A DNA stretch of 64,000 nt from Arcticibacter pallidicorallinus (GTDB lineage Bacteria; Bacteroidota; Bacteroidia; Sphingobacteriales; Sphingobacteriaceae), in contig NZ_PVTH01000002.1 of the NCBI RefSeq assembly GCF_003002875.1, positions 186,001 to 250,000 on the forward strand. The letters run 5' to 3'. Below, in pieces: positions 44,203 through 52,971 of the stretch. The notes under the pieces are model-generated. The model searched no databases and was not told the origin of the DNA. It saw only the letters and a program-made list of their open reading frames with translations. Numbering within the stretch: the first letter of the stretch is position 1; each line of letters opens with the position of its first letter. The translations under genes and the position numbers were made by a program.

Positions 44203-44637
44203 ATGAGTGATAAGATAAGTATAGCAATAGGCTCTGACCATGCAGGGTTTGAGTACAAGGAACTTCTGAGAGAGTTTTTGTCGGCCTATGAGGTTAAAGA
44301 CTTTGGAACCTATAGCGCAGAATCTGCTGACTACCCTGATTTTGCACATCCTGTAGCTTCGGCGGTAGAAGATGGCGGGTTTACTTTGGGTATCCTGGTA
44401 TGCGGCAGCGCAAACGGTGTTGCGATTACGGCAAATAAGCATCAGGGAATACGTGCTGCAATATGCTGGACTCAGGAGATCGCTGAACTTGCCCGTTTGC
44501 ATAATAATGCGAATGTGCTTTGTATTCCGGCAAGGTTTGTTTCTACGGATGCAGCAAAGGCTATTACCGAAAAGTTTATCGCTACCGCTTTTGAAGGTGG
44601 CAGGCATGCTGTGCGGGTAGGAAAGATGTCGTGCTAA
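44203..44637 (+). CDS. rpiB: Ribose-5-phosphate isomerase B
   Basis: Interconverts ribose-5-phosphate and ribulose-5-phosphate in the pentose phosphate pathway. N-terminal IAIGSDHAGFEYKE, the catalytic Cys67 in LVCGSANGVAITANKHQGIR and the C-terminal region are RpiB/LacAB-type. The anion loop reads GSANG rather than the more usual GTGIG, a variation I would treat as lineage-specific. Nine bases separate it from tatC; a terminator follows. Confidence 0.93.
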   Translation: MSDKISIAIGSDHAGFEYKELLREFLSAYEVKDFGTYSAESADYPDFAHPVASAVEDGGFTLGILVCGSANGVAITANKHQGIRAAICWTQEIAELARLHNNANVLCIPARFVSTDAAKAITEKFIATAFEGGRHAVRVGKMSC

Positions 44638-44664
44638 GGTATTTCCTGGGATTTTATTAACGTA

Positions 44665-44699
44665 AAAAAGCGGCATCATTTGTTAATGTGCCGCTTTTT
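44665..44699. terminator. Bidirectional terminator between rpiB and a small OMP gene
   Basis: AAAAAGCGGCA (44665-44675) pairs with TGCCGCTTTTT (44689-44699). There are A and T tracts on both sides, between convergent genes. Confidence 0.88.
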
Positions 44700-44721
44700 G
44701 CATGAAATAAGATTTCTATGC

Positions 44722-45195
44722 TTAGAATGTTATTCTAACAGACAGACCGAATCCTTCGGGGTCAAATTCTGTATTCGGAGTAAACTCGATTGCGGGCTTC
44801 CAGTCTAGAGATAAGTTGATAGGAGCATCGGTGAACTTGAAGTCAAGACCAAGTACTCCGTCAACACTGAATACCAGATCGCTCTTGTCTATTGGCTTAT
44901 ACGTTTGGCTACCGATAGTAGCACCACCTCCATAAAACCACTGCAGACCTGGCAGGTCGTTGATCGGATTATGAACTTCATATAAACCTGTCAGACGAAA
45001 TGACGAGTAGTTGTTCCTGTCTTTAAAATTCAGGATGAAGTCTAAGGCTCTGTCTTGCTGGATAAACGTCTTGTATGTCAGACCGTAAGCATTTCCCACG
45101 CGTACACCTAGCGCGTGTTTGTACTGCGCCTGCGCGGTGTTCCCTGCAACTAATAAGAACCCACCAACTAAAAATAATAATAGAAAATTTTTCAT
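44722..45195 (-). CDS. Small outer-membrane beta-barrel protein, function unknown
   Basis: Exported protein of 157 residues with a clear signal peptide (LLLFLVGGFLLVAGNTAQAQ). The mature part alternates polar and hydrophobic residues and ends in VRITF with a C-terminal Phe, the usual mark of an outer-membrane barrel of about eight strands. The sequence GVRVGNAYGLTYKTFIQ and RLTGLYEVH is seen in many Bacteroidota surface proteins of unknown role. A perfect -7 match TACTTTTG (45280-45273) lies 78 bases upstream on its strand. Confidence 0.75.
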   Translation of the reverse strand: MKNFLLLFLVGGFLLVAGNTAQAQYKHALGVRVGNAYGLTYKTFIQQDRALDFILNFKDRNNYSSFRLTGLYEVHNPINDLPGLQWFYGGGATIGSQTYKPIDKSDLVFSVDGVLGLDFKFTDAPINLSLDWKPAIEFTPNTEFDPEGFGLSVRITF

Positions 45196-45417
45196 AAACT
45201 CATTAAAATGATTTGATAAACTACAAATCTGTCGCCTTATTGTTTTGAGTCGACAGGTTAATTATTTTGGGGCAAAAGTATCAGTTTTTAATGAACTGAC
45301 GTATTAGTATTGTTAGTCACAGACGAACTAAGACCGTAAGTAGTTACACGCCACGGGATAAAAATGAATATAAATTCGTATTTCAGTAGAAATAATGGAA
45401 TTTGAACTTTAAAAAGA

Positions 45418-45425
45418 TAAATTTG
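45418..45425 (+). promoter_or_regulatory. Candidate -7 element before the FKBP lipoprotein genes
   Basis: TAAATTTG fits TAnnTTTG exactly and lies 38 bases before the ATG at 45464. A TTTG at 45401-45404 is only 13 bases upstream, shorter than the usual spacing. Confidence 0.4.
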
Positions 45426-45463
45426 TGATCGTTATGTCGCGCGGAGCGACGGATATTTTGAAT

Positions 45464-45952
45464 ATGAGAAAACTAGTATTTGTTGCGTTGCTATTTGCTG
45501 TGATTGGATCTTCGTGTAGTAAGATAGAAAGTTATGACATGGAAAAGCAGATGGCAATTGATGAGAAAGTGATTAAGGATTTTATTGCAGAAAAGAATCT
45601 TGCTAACGTGAAGAGAACTGATAACGGGGTGTATTATATCATCGAAGAGCCAGGATCGGGAGATGTCAAATATACCCGCTCTACTACTATTAAAGCGAAA
45701 TATGAGGGGCGCTTGCTAAATGGCAAGGTATTCGACTCGAGTAAGAAAGGAGATAAGGATGAGTTTACATTTGCTCTTGGAGATGTTATTCCCGGTTGGC
45801 AGATAGGAATCCAGCTGATACAGAAAGGCGGAAAGATCCGCTTGCTGATACCTTCGCCGTTTGCGTATCAAAATAGAGGCCAAGGTAGTATTCCTGCAAA
45901 CGCTGTGCTGGATTTTGATGTTGAACTTTTAGATGTGACTAACCCTCAGTAA
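45464..45952 (+). CDS. FKBP-type peptidyl-prolyl isomerase lipoprotein
   Basis: Exported lipoprotein of 162 residues: signal LVFVALLFAVIGSSC (Cys18), then a helical linker and one FKBP domain (about 60-160). YEGRLLNGKVFDSS, FALGDVIPGWQIGIQLIQKG and RLLIPSPFAYQNRG are the active-site strands of FKBP isomerases. It probably helps fold periplasmic or outer-membrane proteins. ATG 45464 is preferred to upstream GTG/ATG codons because it opens the lipoprotein signal. It is followed 10 bases later by a related double-domain protein. Confidence 0.9.
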   Translation: MRKLVFVALLFAVIGSSCSKIESYDMEKQMAIDEKVIKDFIAEKNLANVKRTDNGVYYIIEEPGSGDVKYTRSTTIKAKYEGRLLNGKVFDSSKKGDKDEFTFALGDVIPGWQIGIQLIQKGGKIRLLIPSPFAYQNRGQGSIPANAVLDFDVELLDVTNPQ

Positions 45953-45962
45953 ATTATAATTG

Positions 45963-46847
45963 ATGAATTTGATTAATAGATATTCTTTTTTAATAGCCCT
46001 TGCTTTTGTTGCTGTAATTAGCGCTTGTACAAAAGAATATGCTTCCATCTCGGAAGAAGATGACACAAACATACAGGCGTATATAAGTGCGAATAACCTG
46101 TCTATGCAGAAGTTTGATACTACGGGTGCATACTATTCTGTTGTAAGTGAGGGTAAGGGACCTGATTTGGATTATACCCAACAGCTTCCATTGATTTATA
46201 CGGTAAAGTCCCTGGACGGTAAGTATACCTCTCAGGATACTTTCGTTAACCATTACGCGGGTCGATTCGGTTATTATACTCCAGATGTGCTGAGAGAAAC
46301 GATAAAGGCTAATTTGAAGAAGGAAGGAGGAACGATTCGTGTACTCGTGCCTTCGCGCAAAGCTTATGGTAGAAATGGAAGTGGACAGATTCCGGGAAAT
46401 GCAAGCCTGGATTATACGGTTAAGGTTTTGGAGAAAGCCAAACTGGCGGAGTATGAGGATGCGGTAATTCAGAATTATCTGAGCAAAAACTCGCTTACCG
46501 GGTTTAGCAAATCTGCCGATAACATCTGGTATAAGATCACCGAGCCGGGCGCCGGGTCTAAAACGATAGAACCGGACTCTACGATTACGTTCAATTATAC
46601 TGGGAGATTGCTGAATGGTACCGTATTCGAAACGAATGAAGGCGTGTCTACTGTTCTTTCGGGCTACATCCCATCCTGGCAAAAGGCAGTTCCTCTTATC
46701 AAGGAAGGCGGATCAATACGCTTCATAGCACCGTCATCTTTTTCTTATGGATTAGCCGGATCGCCGGCCAGTTCAGTAGGACAGGTATCAATTCCGGCTT
46801 TTGCGCCGCTTGATTTTGAGGTTAAGGTAACCAAGGTTGGACGTTAA
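45963..46847 (+). CDS. Lipoprotein with two FKBP-like domains
   Basis: Exported lipoprotein of 294 residues (signal ALAFVAVISAC, Cys22). It holds two tandem FKBP-like domains, each preceded by a short helical linker (YISANNLSMQKF and YLSKNSLTGFSKS). The second (about 170-294) is canonical: FNYTGRLLNGTVFETNEG, YIPSWQKAVPLIKEGGSI. The first is diverged: LIYTVKSLDGKYTSQDTF replaces the usual catalytic strand, so it may bind rather than isomerise. It follows the single-domain gene by 10 bases and probably arose by duplication. Confidence 0.88.
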   Translation: MNLINRYSFLIALAFVAVISACTKEYASISEEDDTNIQAYISANNLSMQKFDTTGAYYSVVSEGKGPDLDYTQQLPLIYTVKSLDGKYTSQDTFVNHYAGRFGYYTPDVLRETIKANLKKEGGTIRVLVPSRKAYGRNGSGQIPGNASLDYTVKVLEKAKLAEYEDAVIQNYLSKNSLTGFSKSADNIWYKITEPGAGSKTIEPDSTITFNYTGRLLNGTVFETNEGVSTVLSGYIPSWQKAVPLIKEGGSIRFIAPSSFSYGLAGSPASSVGQVSIPAFAPLDFEVKVTKVGR

Positions 46848-46880
46848 GACCCTCAAGGTATAATCGTCTTGTAAATATTA

Positions 46881-46913
46881 AAAGGGCAGCAAATCAAGAA
46901 TTCGCTGCCCTTT
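46881..46913. terminator. Terminator between FKBP genes and the M42 peptidase gene
   Basis: AAAGGGCAGC (46881-46890) pairs with GCTGCCCTTT (46904-46913), followed by more T to 46915. It lies between convergent genes and can work both ways. Confidence 0.85.
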
Positions 46914-46953
46914 TTGTTGTCCTATGAATTATTATAACGACTCCTTAGCCGGT

Positions 46954-48060
46954 TTATTTTATCGAACGAAAATCATGTTCGGGATCAATGTTCAGCAACG
47001 TATGATAGATCAGGCTGATGACATTGTCTACATCTTCCTTGTGAACCATCTCCACTGTGGTGTGCATGTAGCGCAGGGGAAGAGAGATCAGTGCGGATAC
47101 CACGCCGTTGTTTGAATAGGCGAAGGCGTCGGTGTCTGTTCCTGTCCAACGCGATGATGCCTGTCTTTGGAAAGGGATCTGGTTCTCTTCGGCAGTTTTC
47201 ACCAACAGCTTATTGAAATTGATCTGAACGGAAGGTGCGTAAGATAATACCGGGCCTTTTCCGCATGAAAGGTCACCCTGAGTGACTTTGTTGATCATCG
47301 GTGTCTGGGTGTCGTGTGTTACGTCTGTCACGATAGCCAGGTTGGGTTTGATTCGGTTGGCGATCATTTCCGCACCGCGAAGTCCAACTTCCTCTTGTAC
47401 AGCATTGACGATATAAAGGCCGAAAGGTAGTTTTTTGTTGTTTTCTTTAAGCAGTCGTGCTACTTCGGCAATCATGAAGCCACCGACACGGTTGTCCAGG
47501 GCTCTGCCAAGATAATAGCGGTTATTCAACACCATGAATTCATCTTCGTAGGTGATTACGCAGCCCACGTGAATACCCAGGGCCTCGACTTCTTCCTGTG
47601 ATGTACAGCCGCAATCAAGGAAAATATTTTTTAACGTTGGTGCTTCTTCTTTTTCTCCACTGCGGGTATGAATGGCTGGCCATCCGAATACGGCTTTAAC
47701 AGTTCCTTTGTCGGTATGAATATTCACGCGCTTGGAAGGTGCGATCTGATGGTCAGAACCGCCATTGCGGATAACATAGATCAAACCGTCTTTGCTGATG
47801 TAGTTGACAAACCAGGAAATTTCATCGGAGTGTGCTTCGATCACCACCTTGAATTCGGCTTCAGGATTGATCACTGCTACCGCTGTGCCGTAGTTGTCTA
47901 CAAAGTGAGAATCTGCGTAGGGTTTGATATAATCTAACCAAAGGCGCTGTCCTTCCCACTCAAATCCGGTAGGTGAGGGGTTGTTGATATATGTTTCTAA
48001 AAATTGAAGTGACTTGTCGGTCACGACCTGAACGTGTTCTTTTTTATTGTCGTTAGCCAT
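46954..48060 (-). CDS. M42-family aminopeptidase
   Basis: Cytoplasmic dimetal peptidase of 368 residues that trims N-terminal residues from peptides. Metal and catalytic residues appear in order: His and Asp in IEAHSDEISWF, Asp in GRALDNRVGGFMIAE, the Glu pair in NAVQEEVGLRGAE, Asp in AIVTDVTHDTQT and His in YMHTTVEMVHKEDV. Glutamyl aminopeptidases, deblocking peptidases and cellulase-like FrvX proteins share this fold. A -7 match TAATTTTG (48089-48082) lies 22 bases upstream of the start. Confidence 0.92.
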   Translation of the reverse strand: MANDNKKEHVQVVTDKSLQFLETYINNPSPTGFEWEGQRLWLDYIKPYADSHFVDNYGTAVAVINPEAEFKVVIEAHSDEISWFVNYISKDGLIYVIRNGGSDHQIAPSKRVNIHTDKGTVKAVFGWPAIHTRSGEKEEAPTLKNIFLDCGCTSQEEVEALGIHVGCVITYEDEFMVLNNRYYLGRALDNRVGGFMIAEVARLLKENNKKLPFGLYIVNAVQEEVGLRGAEMIANRIKPNLAIVTDVTHDTQTPMINKVTQGDLSCGKGPVLSYAPSVQINFNKLLVKTAEENQIPFQRQASSRWTGTDTDAFAYSNNGVVSALISLPLRYMHTTVEMVHKEDVDNVISLIYHTLLNIDPEHDFRSIK

Positions 48061-48223
48061 AAATCGTAATTATCTGATTGTCAAAATTAGCTAATTGAAA
48101 TTTGCCTGCGAAGGTTTGTCTTAAAAACAACGCTGTGATTACAAAGGCTGGGAATAATCAGTGAATGATCGTGTCTTTTATCTATGTCAAACACCATTAG
48201 TGCTGATCGAAGCTTCTCTGAAC

Positions 48224-48976
48224 TCAGGAAATGTAAGGGTATTTCACTTCAGTAAGGTAGAGACCGCAGGCAGGAACAGAACTTCCGGCGTTTGAACGGT
48301 TTTTGCTCTCTATGATATCGTGAATGCTTTCAGGGGGGGTGATTCCTTTGCCGATCAGGACAAGGGTGCCAACAATGGCTCTGACCATATTTCTAAGGAA
48401 GCGATCTGCGGAAATGTGGAAGACCAGATTATCGCCCTCTTCGATCCAAACGGCCCGGGTGATCTTACAGTTATTGGTGAAAACCTGTGTGTTTGATTTG
48501 CTGAAGGCGCTGAAGTCTGTGTAGGCCATCATGTACTGAGCCGCCTGATTCATTTTGGAGATATCAAGTTTGTCTTGCAGCAGCCAGGAGCGGTTATATT
48601 TAAACGGATCTTTACGCCGGTGGATGTGATACTGGTAGGAACGAAGCGTGGCATCAAAGCGGGCATGGGCTTCGGGGTCGGTCTGAATTATCCGCTTGAC
48701 CGCAACCTGATAGGGTAGTAACGAGTTCAGGCTGTTTAAGAACTTCCTGCTAAGGAGATCATGCTGATGGGGCCTGGACTCGGCATTGAAGTGCGCGAAG
48801 AATTCGCTGGCATGGACGCCCGTATCGGTTCTGCCGCATCCGAGCGTTTCAATTTTTTGCCGTAGGATGGTCGATAGTGCCTTGTCCAGAGCTTCCTGAA
48901 CGGTATAAGCGTTGGGCTGGATCTGCCATCCGTGAAAAGAAGTGCCGTCATAGGCGAGTTCAGCAAAATACCGCAT
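48224..48976 (-). CDS. truA: tRNA pseudouridine(38-40) synthase TruA
   Basis: Forms pseudouridine in the tRNA anticodon stem. The catalytic Asp is Asp51 in LGCGRTDTGVHASEF. Further motifs are YDGTSFHGWQIQPNAYTVQ and FLRNMVRAIVGTLVLIGKG. The start is at ATG 48976 (MRYFAELAYDG); a TTG 9 bases earlier is less likely. Length 250 is standard. It is divergent from the DUF4293 gene. Confidence 0.95.
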   Translation of the reverse strand: MRYFAELAYDGTSFHGWQIQPNAYTVQEALDKALSTILRQKIETLGCGRTDTGVHASEFFAHFNAESRPHQHDLLSRKFLNSLNSLLPYQVAVKRIIQTDPEAHARFDATLRSYQYHIHRRKDPFKYNRSWLLQDKLDISKMNQAAQYMMAYTDFSAFSKSNTQVFTNNCKITRAVWIEEGDNLVFHISADRFLRNMVRAIVGTLVLIGKGITPPESIHDIIESKNRSNAGSSVPACGLYLTEVKYPYIS

Positions 48977-49080
48977 ATCGGTCAAAAATAATCATACAAA
49001 ACTAATTAGAGACTATTTTTGTTCTTGGCCTGAGTCCATCCTTTCAACATAATATGTATTTTAGCAGACACGATTAAATT

Positions 49081-49548
49081 ATGCTACAACGTATCCAAAC
49101 CCTGTGGTTGTTCTTATCGACCACCATGATTCTCCTTCTTTTTTTATTCCCGTATTTGCAGATCTTCAACGCTATGGGAACTCCCAAGGTAATTAAGGTT
49201 ACCGGGATCTATGAAAATATTGGCGGACAGATTGTGAAAACGGAAGATTTCACGTTGATCACTATTGTGACGGTGTTACTGGCTTTGGTACCTCTGGTCA
49301 TGGTTTTTATGTATAAGGATAGAAAGCGTCAGATCGTGACCGGATATGTCGCAATTCTGTCGATTCTCGCTTACAGTTTCTGGCTGGCCACTACAGCTAC
49401 CGCATCTTTGGGTGATGTGCAGCTGCAGTTTCAAAACTACGGCCTGGGTATCATCTTTATTCCATTGTCCATTTTATTTATAATATTGGCTTTGAGAGGA
49501 ATACGAAGTGATATCAAGCTATTGAAATCTGCCGATCGCCTAAGATAA
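49081..49548 (+). CDS. DUF4293-family four-helix membrane protein
   Basis: Inner-membrane protein of 155 residues with four predicted helices (WLFLSTTMILLLFLFPYLQIF, TLITIVTVLLALVPLVMVFMY, IVTGYVAILSILAYSFWLA, GIIFIPLSILFIILALRGI). It ends in a conserved-looking basic tail (RSDIKLLKSADRLR). It matches my memory of the DUF4293 family, which is found in Bacteroidota; its function is unknown. TATTTTTG (49014-49021) upstream fits the -7 consensus. Confidence 0.82.
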   Translation: MLQRIQTLWLFLSTTMILLLFLFPYLQIFNAMGTPKVIKVTGIYENIGGQIVKTEDFTLITIVTVLLALVPLVMVFMYKDRKRQIVTGYVAILSILAYSFWLATTATASLGDVQLQFQNYGLGIIFIPLSILFIILALRGIRSDIKLLKSADRLR

Positions 49549-49593
49549 CACGCGAAATACGTGTTGAGAGCCTGTTTTTTTTAAATTTTTTAT

Positions 49594-49601
49594 TATCTTT
49601 G
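49594..49601 (+). promoter_or_regulatory. Candidate -7 element for the DEAD-box helicase gene
   Basis: TATCTTTG fits TAnnTTTG exactly, 38 bases before the ATG. No TTTG at the usual distance was found. The leader after it is T-rich. Confidence 0.45.
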
Positions 49602-49639
49602 TAGAATACCGGCAATACAGTCGGTTTTTTATTGTTATC

Positions 49640-51445
49640 ATGAACCCATTTAGTACCCTGGGTATCCGTCATGATATTGTTAATGCCATAACTGATCTGG
49701 GATTTGAAAATCCCACGCCAATCCAGGAACAATCGATCCCGGTTTTACTTTCAGGCAGCAACGATTTTGTCGGATTAGCCCAAACCGGCACAGGGAAAAC
49801 TGCGGCCTTCGGCCTTCCCTTGTTAGAACTAGTAGACTTTGAACAGAATTACCCACAGGCGCTTATTTTGTGTCCGACCCGTGAGTTGTGTCTACAGATT
49901 ACCAATGACATAAAGAATTATTCAAAAAATTTAAGTAATGTAAATGTTGTCGCTGTTTACGGTGGCGCAAGTATTACTGATCAGCTTCGGCAGATTAAGC
50001 GCGGCGTACAAATCGTTGTTGCTACCCCGGGTCGTATGCTTGATATCATCAATCGTAAGGCTATTGATTTTTCTAAGGTTCGCTATGTTGTTTTGGACGA
50101 AGCGGATGAGATGCTCAATATGGGATTCCAGGAAGATATCGACGTGATTCTTTCTACCACTCCTAACGACAAGAAAACCTGGTTGTTCTCTGCAACTATG
50201 CCTGCAGAGGTTCGTCGGATCGCTAAGAAATACATGACTGATCCGCATGAATTAACCATGGGTAAACAAAATACAGGTAATGCTAATATTGATCATGAGT
50301 ACTTCATTGTACGTGCCCGTGATAAATACGCTGCGTTCAAAAGGATTGTGGATTTCAACCCTGAGATCTTCGGTATCGTATTTTGTCGTACCAAGATCGA
50401 GACGCAGGAGATTGCTGAGTCCTTGATTAAAGACGGCTATAACGCCGACTCTTTACATGGAGACCTTTCTCAGCAACAACGTGATAAGGTAATGAAACGT
50501 TACCGCGAAAGAAGCCTTCAGTTGCTGATCGCGACTGACGTAGCGGCTCGTGGAATTGACGTAAATGATGTTACTCACGTAATCAATTACTCTCTTCCTG
50601 ATGAGATTGAGAACTATACTCACCGAAGTGGCCGTACGGCGCGTGCTGGTAAGTCTGGTGTTTCTATCGCGATCATCAACTCGAAAGAGGTTGGAAAGAT
50701 CAGACAGATTGAGCGTGTTATTGGTAAGAAGTTCACCAAGATCGAGGTCCCAAGCGGATTTGATGTTTGTGAGAAACAGCTTTTTGCTTTAATACACCGT
50801 GTGCATAATGTTGAGGTAAACGAAGCGCAGATTGAATCCTATATCCCAAGGATTATGGCTGATTTCGCTGAGCTGACAAAAGAGGAAGTGATCAAGCGTT
50901 TTGCTTCTCTTGAGTTCAACCGTTTTCTTGATTATTACAAGAATGCTCCGGATCTGAATGCACCGCAACAAGACGATCGCTTTAGTGAGCGTGGTGAGCG
51001 TGTTCCAAGAGCTGGACGCGCTGCAAATAGCGACTACACCAGGTTGTTTATCAATCTGGGATCTGTAGATGATTTTACACGCGGTGATATGCTGGGCTTC
51101 ATTTGTAATAATGCGAAGATCAGTGGAAAAGCTATCGGTAAGATCGATTTGAAAGGTGTTTATACATTTTTCGAAGTAGAAAACTCGGTTGCAGAAACTG
51201 TTCAGCAGAACTTTAAATCTGTTGATTTCAAGGGCCGCGATGTTCGTATCGAACTTGCAGGTGATCGTGACGGTGGTGGCCGCGAAGGCGGTGGCGGCAG
51301 TCGCGAGCGTCGTAGCAGCGGTAGCAGCGGCAGTCGTGAGCGTAGCGGTGGTTACCGTGATTTCTCAGGGAAACGCAGAGATGATCGTGGAGGAAGCAGC
51401 AGCAGGTCTTCAGGTGGAGATCGCGAGCGACGGAAACGTTTCTAA
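49640..51445 (+). CDS. DEAD-box ATP-dependent RNA helicase (DeaD/CsdA-like)
   Basis: RNA helicase of 601 residues. The Q motif FENPTPIQEQSIPVLLSG, Walker A AQTGTGKTAAFG (about 47-56), DEAD box VVLDEADEML (about 153), SAT motif and HRSGRTARAGKSG are all present. A DbpA-like RNA-binding domain (YTRLFINLGSVDDFTRGDML, about 470-545) follows. The last 55 residues are a disordered Gly/Arg/Ser-rich tail with RGG-like repeats (GGGREGGGGSRERRSSG). Such helicases aid ribosome assembly and RNA decay, often in the cold. It ends at a strong bidirectional terminator. Confidence 0.95.
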   Translation: MNPFSTLGIRHDIVNAITDLGFENPTPIQEQSIPVLLSGSNDFVGLAQTGTGKTAAFGLPLLELVDFEQNYPQALILCPTRELCLQITNDIKNYSKNLSNVNVVAVYGGASITDQLRQIKRGVQIVVATPGRMLDIINRKAIDFSKVRYVVLDEADEMLNMGFQEDIDVILSTTPNDKKTWLFSATMPAEVRRIAKKYMTDPHELTMGKQNTGNANIDHEYFIVRARDKYAAFKRIVDFNPEIFGIVFCRTKIETQEIAESLIKDGYNADSLHGDLSQQQRDKVMKRYRERSLQLLIATDVAARGIDVNDVTHVINYSLPDEIENYTHRSGRTARAGKSGVSIAIINSKEVGKIRQIERVIGKKFTKIEVPSGFDVCEKQLFALIHRVHNVEVNEAQIESYIPRIMADFAELTKEEVIKRFASLEFNRFLDYYKNAPDLNAPQQDDRFSERGERVPRAGRAANSDYTRLFINLGSVDDFTRGDMLGFICNNAKISGKAIGKIDLKGVYTFFEVENSVAETVQQNFKSVDFKGRDVRIELAGDRDGGGREGGGGSRERRSSGSSGSRERSGGYRDFSGKRRDDRGGSSSRSSGGDRERRKRF

Positions 51446-51453
51446 GCATACAT

Positions 51454-51492
51454 AAAAAAGCGGCCATTGAGTTTATCAGTGGCCGCTTTTTT
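51454..51492. terminator. Bidirectional terminator after the helicase gene
   Basis: AAAAAAGCGGCCA (51454-51466) pairs with TGGCCGCTTTTTT (51480-51492), between convergent genes. Confidence 0.92.
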
Positions 51493-51526
51493 ATGTTGTT
51501 TATTTGAGGGACTCTTTATTTTTTGA

Positions 51527-51790
51527 TTAATCTGCAAGATAAACTCTTTTTCCTTCTTCGTTTTCGTAGAATTGCCTGTCGTACATATCTATATAGACAT
51601 CTTCTCCGTTCGGACCTTTGACATGGTGAAGAAAGCGGTCTTTCAGTTTGTTGCCATATTGTACGAGACGGTTGCCTAGTCCTTTTGCTGAATGCAGAAG
51701 TTGATCGGCCTCTTCTCTTTTATACATAAGGGCGATTATTGCTGCGGAGGCAGCTCCTGCTATTACACTCCAGATGATCACATTTTTCAT
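51527..51790 (-). CDS. Small single-span membrane protein (YtxH-like)
   Basis: Protein of 87 residues with one N-terminal hydrophobic segment (VIIWSVIAGAASAAIIALMY), then a charged amphipathic helix (LLHSAKGLGNRLVQYGNKLKDR) and a Tyr/Asp-rich end (EDVYIDMYDRQFYENEEGKR). The plan resembles YtxH-like envelope-stress proteins; the function is unknown. It lies 55 bases after gpsA on the same strand, possibly as a second gene of that unit. Confidence 0.68.
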   Translation of the reverse strand: MKNVIIWSVIAGAASAAIIALMYKREEADQLLHSAKGLGNRLVQYGNKLKDRFLHHVKGPNGEDVYIDMYDRQFYENEEGKRVYLAD

Positions 51791-51845
51791 GGTTATATAG
51801 GTTTACAGATTAAACAGTATTACCATGAGGAAAGTTTGATCAAAA

Positions 51846-52850
51846 TCAGGAAAGTTGATCTGCAAGGAGTTTCATTTCGATGGAAGGAGAGTGCTTCTCA
51901 TAGAGAATAGCATAAACAGCTCTGCATATCGGCATGTTAACTTTGTATTGTTTGTTAATGTGGTGTAACGACTTCGAGGCGTAGTAGCCTTCGGCCACCA
52001 TGTTCATTTCTAATTGTGCAGAGCGAACATTGTATCCCTTACCGATCATATTTCCGAAAGTCCGGTTGCGACTGAACTGGGAATAGGCAGTCACCAGAAG
52101 GTCGCCGAGGTAGGCCGATTCCTTAATGTCCCGATCAATAGGGTGAACCGCGTTTACGAAGCGGCTGATCTCCTGAATAGCATTGGATATGAGAACCGAT
52201 TGGAAATTGTCGCCATAACCTACGCCATGGCAGATACCGCTCGCCACTGCATAGATATTCTTAAGCACGGCGGCATACTCTGTACCGTAAATGTCATCGG
52301 ATACATTGGTTTTGATATAGCGGGTATTGACGAGATTGGCGAACTCCGTAGCTAGCGCCTGATCGGGAGAAGCGATGGTAAGATAGGAAAGCTTCTCTAA
52401 AGCTACTTCTTCTGCATGACAAGGTCCGCTGAGTACAACGATGTCTTCAAAAGGAATCTGAAAGCTTTTGTTCATGAACTCGCCGATGATCATGTTGTCT
52501 TCCGGGATAAATCCCTTAATAGCAGAGATGACTTTTTTTCCTTTGAAACTATCAGGATTTAACGTCGATAGCACTTCCTTTAAAAAGGCTGCCGGGATAT
52601 TGAGCAGGATCATATCGCATTTCTCAACGACCTCAGCGAGGTTGCTCGTGATATTGGTTGCGGGTACTTTTATCTCAATGGAGCTGAGATAGCTTCCGTT
52701 ATGCTTGTATTTTTTTATGTGCTCTATATTTTCTTCGTCGCGCATCCACCAGAAGATCTCCTTCGGATTTCTGTTATCAGTCAACATCTTGATGTTAGCT
52801 GTAGCCCAGCTTCCTCCCCCTATAACTGCTATTTTTGTGCTCGTATCCAT
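51846..52850 (-). CDS. gpsA: NAD(P)-dependent glycerol-3-phosphate dehydrogenase GpsA
   Basis: Makes sn-glycerol-3-phosphate for phospholipids. The N-terminal dinucleotide motif reads VIGGGSWATANIKML, followed by VISAIKGFIPED, VVLSGPCHAEEVA and the catalytic-Lys region YAAVLKNIYAVASGI. The start is placed at Met 52850; the longer frame to 52898 adds 16 residues before the fold begins. Length 334 is normal. Confidence 0.94.
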   Translation of the reverse strand: MDTSTKIAVIGGGSWATANIKMLTDNRNPKEIFWWMRDEENIEHIKKYKHNGSYLSSIEIKVPATNITSNLAEVVEKCDMILLNIPAAFLKEVLSTLNPDSFKGKKVISAIKGFIPEDNMIIGEFMNKSFQIPFEDIVVLSGPCHAEEVALEKLSYLTIASPDQALATEFANLVNTRYIKTNVSDDIYGTEYAAVLKNIYAVASGICHGVGYGDNFQSVLISNAIQEISRFVNAVHPIDRDIKESAYLGDLLVTAYSQFSRNRTFGNMIGKGYNVRSAQLEMNMVAEGYYASKSLHHINKQYKVNMPICRAVYAILYEKHSPSIEMKLLADQLS

Positions 52851-52971
52851 AACTGAAAACCGCAAGTTTACGAATTTAAATGCAAATCTTCTGCCCATTT
52901 GGTTTTACCAAAAGGATGTGAGGCTAACATTAGGAGTCTAAGAAGCAGGAAGTGGTTTGCATGACCGGCTT

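Noticed and set aside
45990-46682. Minus-strand frame of 230 codons opposite the double-FKBP gene
   Set aside because: The sense strand encodes a clear lipoprotein with FKBP motifs; the antisense product is Arg/Ile-rich and unfamiliar.
48983-49021. Several TAnnTTTG matches on both strands between truA and the DUF4293 gene
   Set aside because: AT-rich DNA gives many matches to this short consensus and none has a -33 partner at the right distance, so I did not list them as separate promoters.
51240-51420. Repetitive DNA in the helicase tail as a possible repeat array
   Set aside because: It encodes irregular RGG-like protein repeats; there are no regular spacers or conserved repeat units, so it is not CRISPR or satellite DNA.
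51228-51467. Reading frames across the Gly/Arg/Ser-rich tail of the helicase, on both strands
   Set aside because: Low-complexity DNA stays open in several frames; the helicase frame alone joins to conserved domains.
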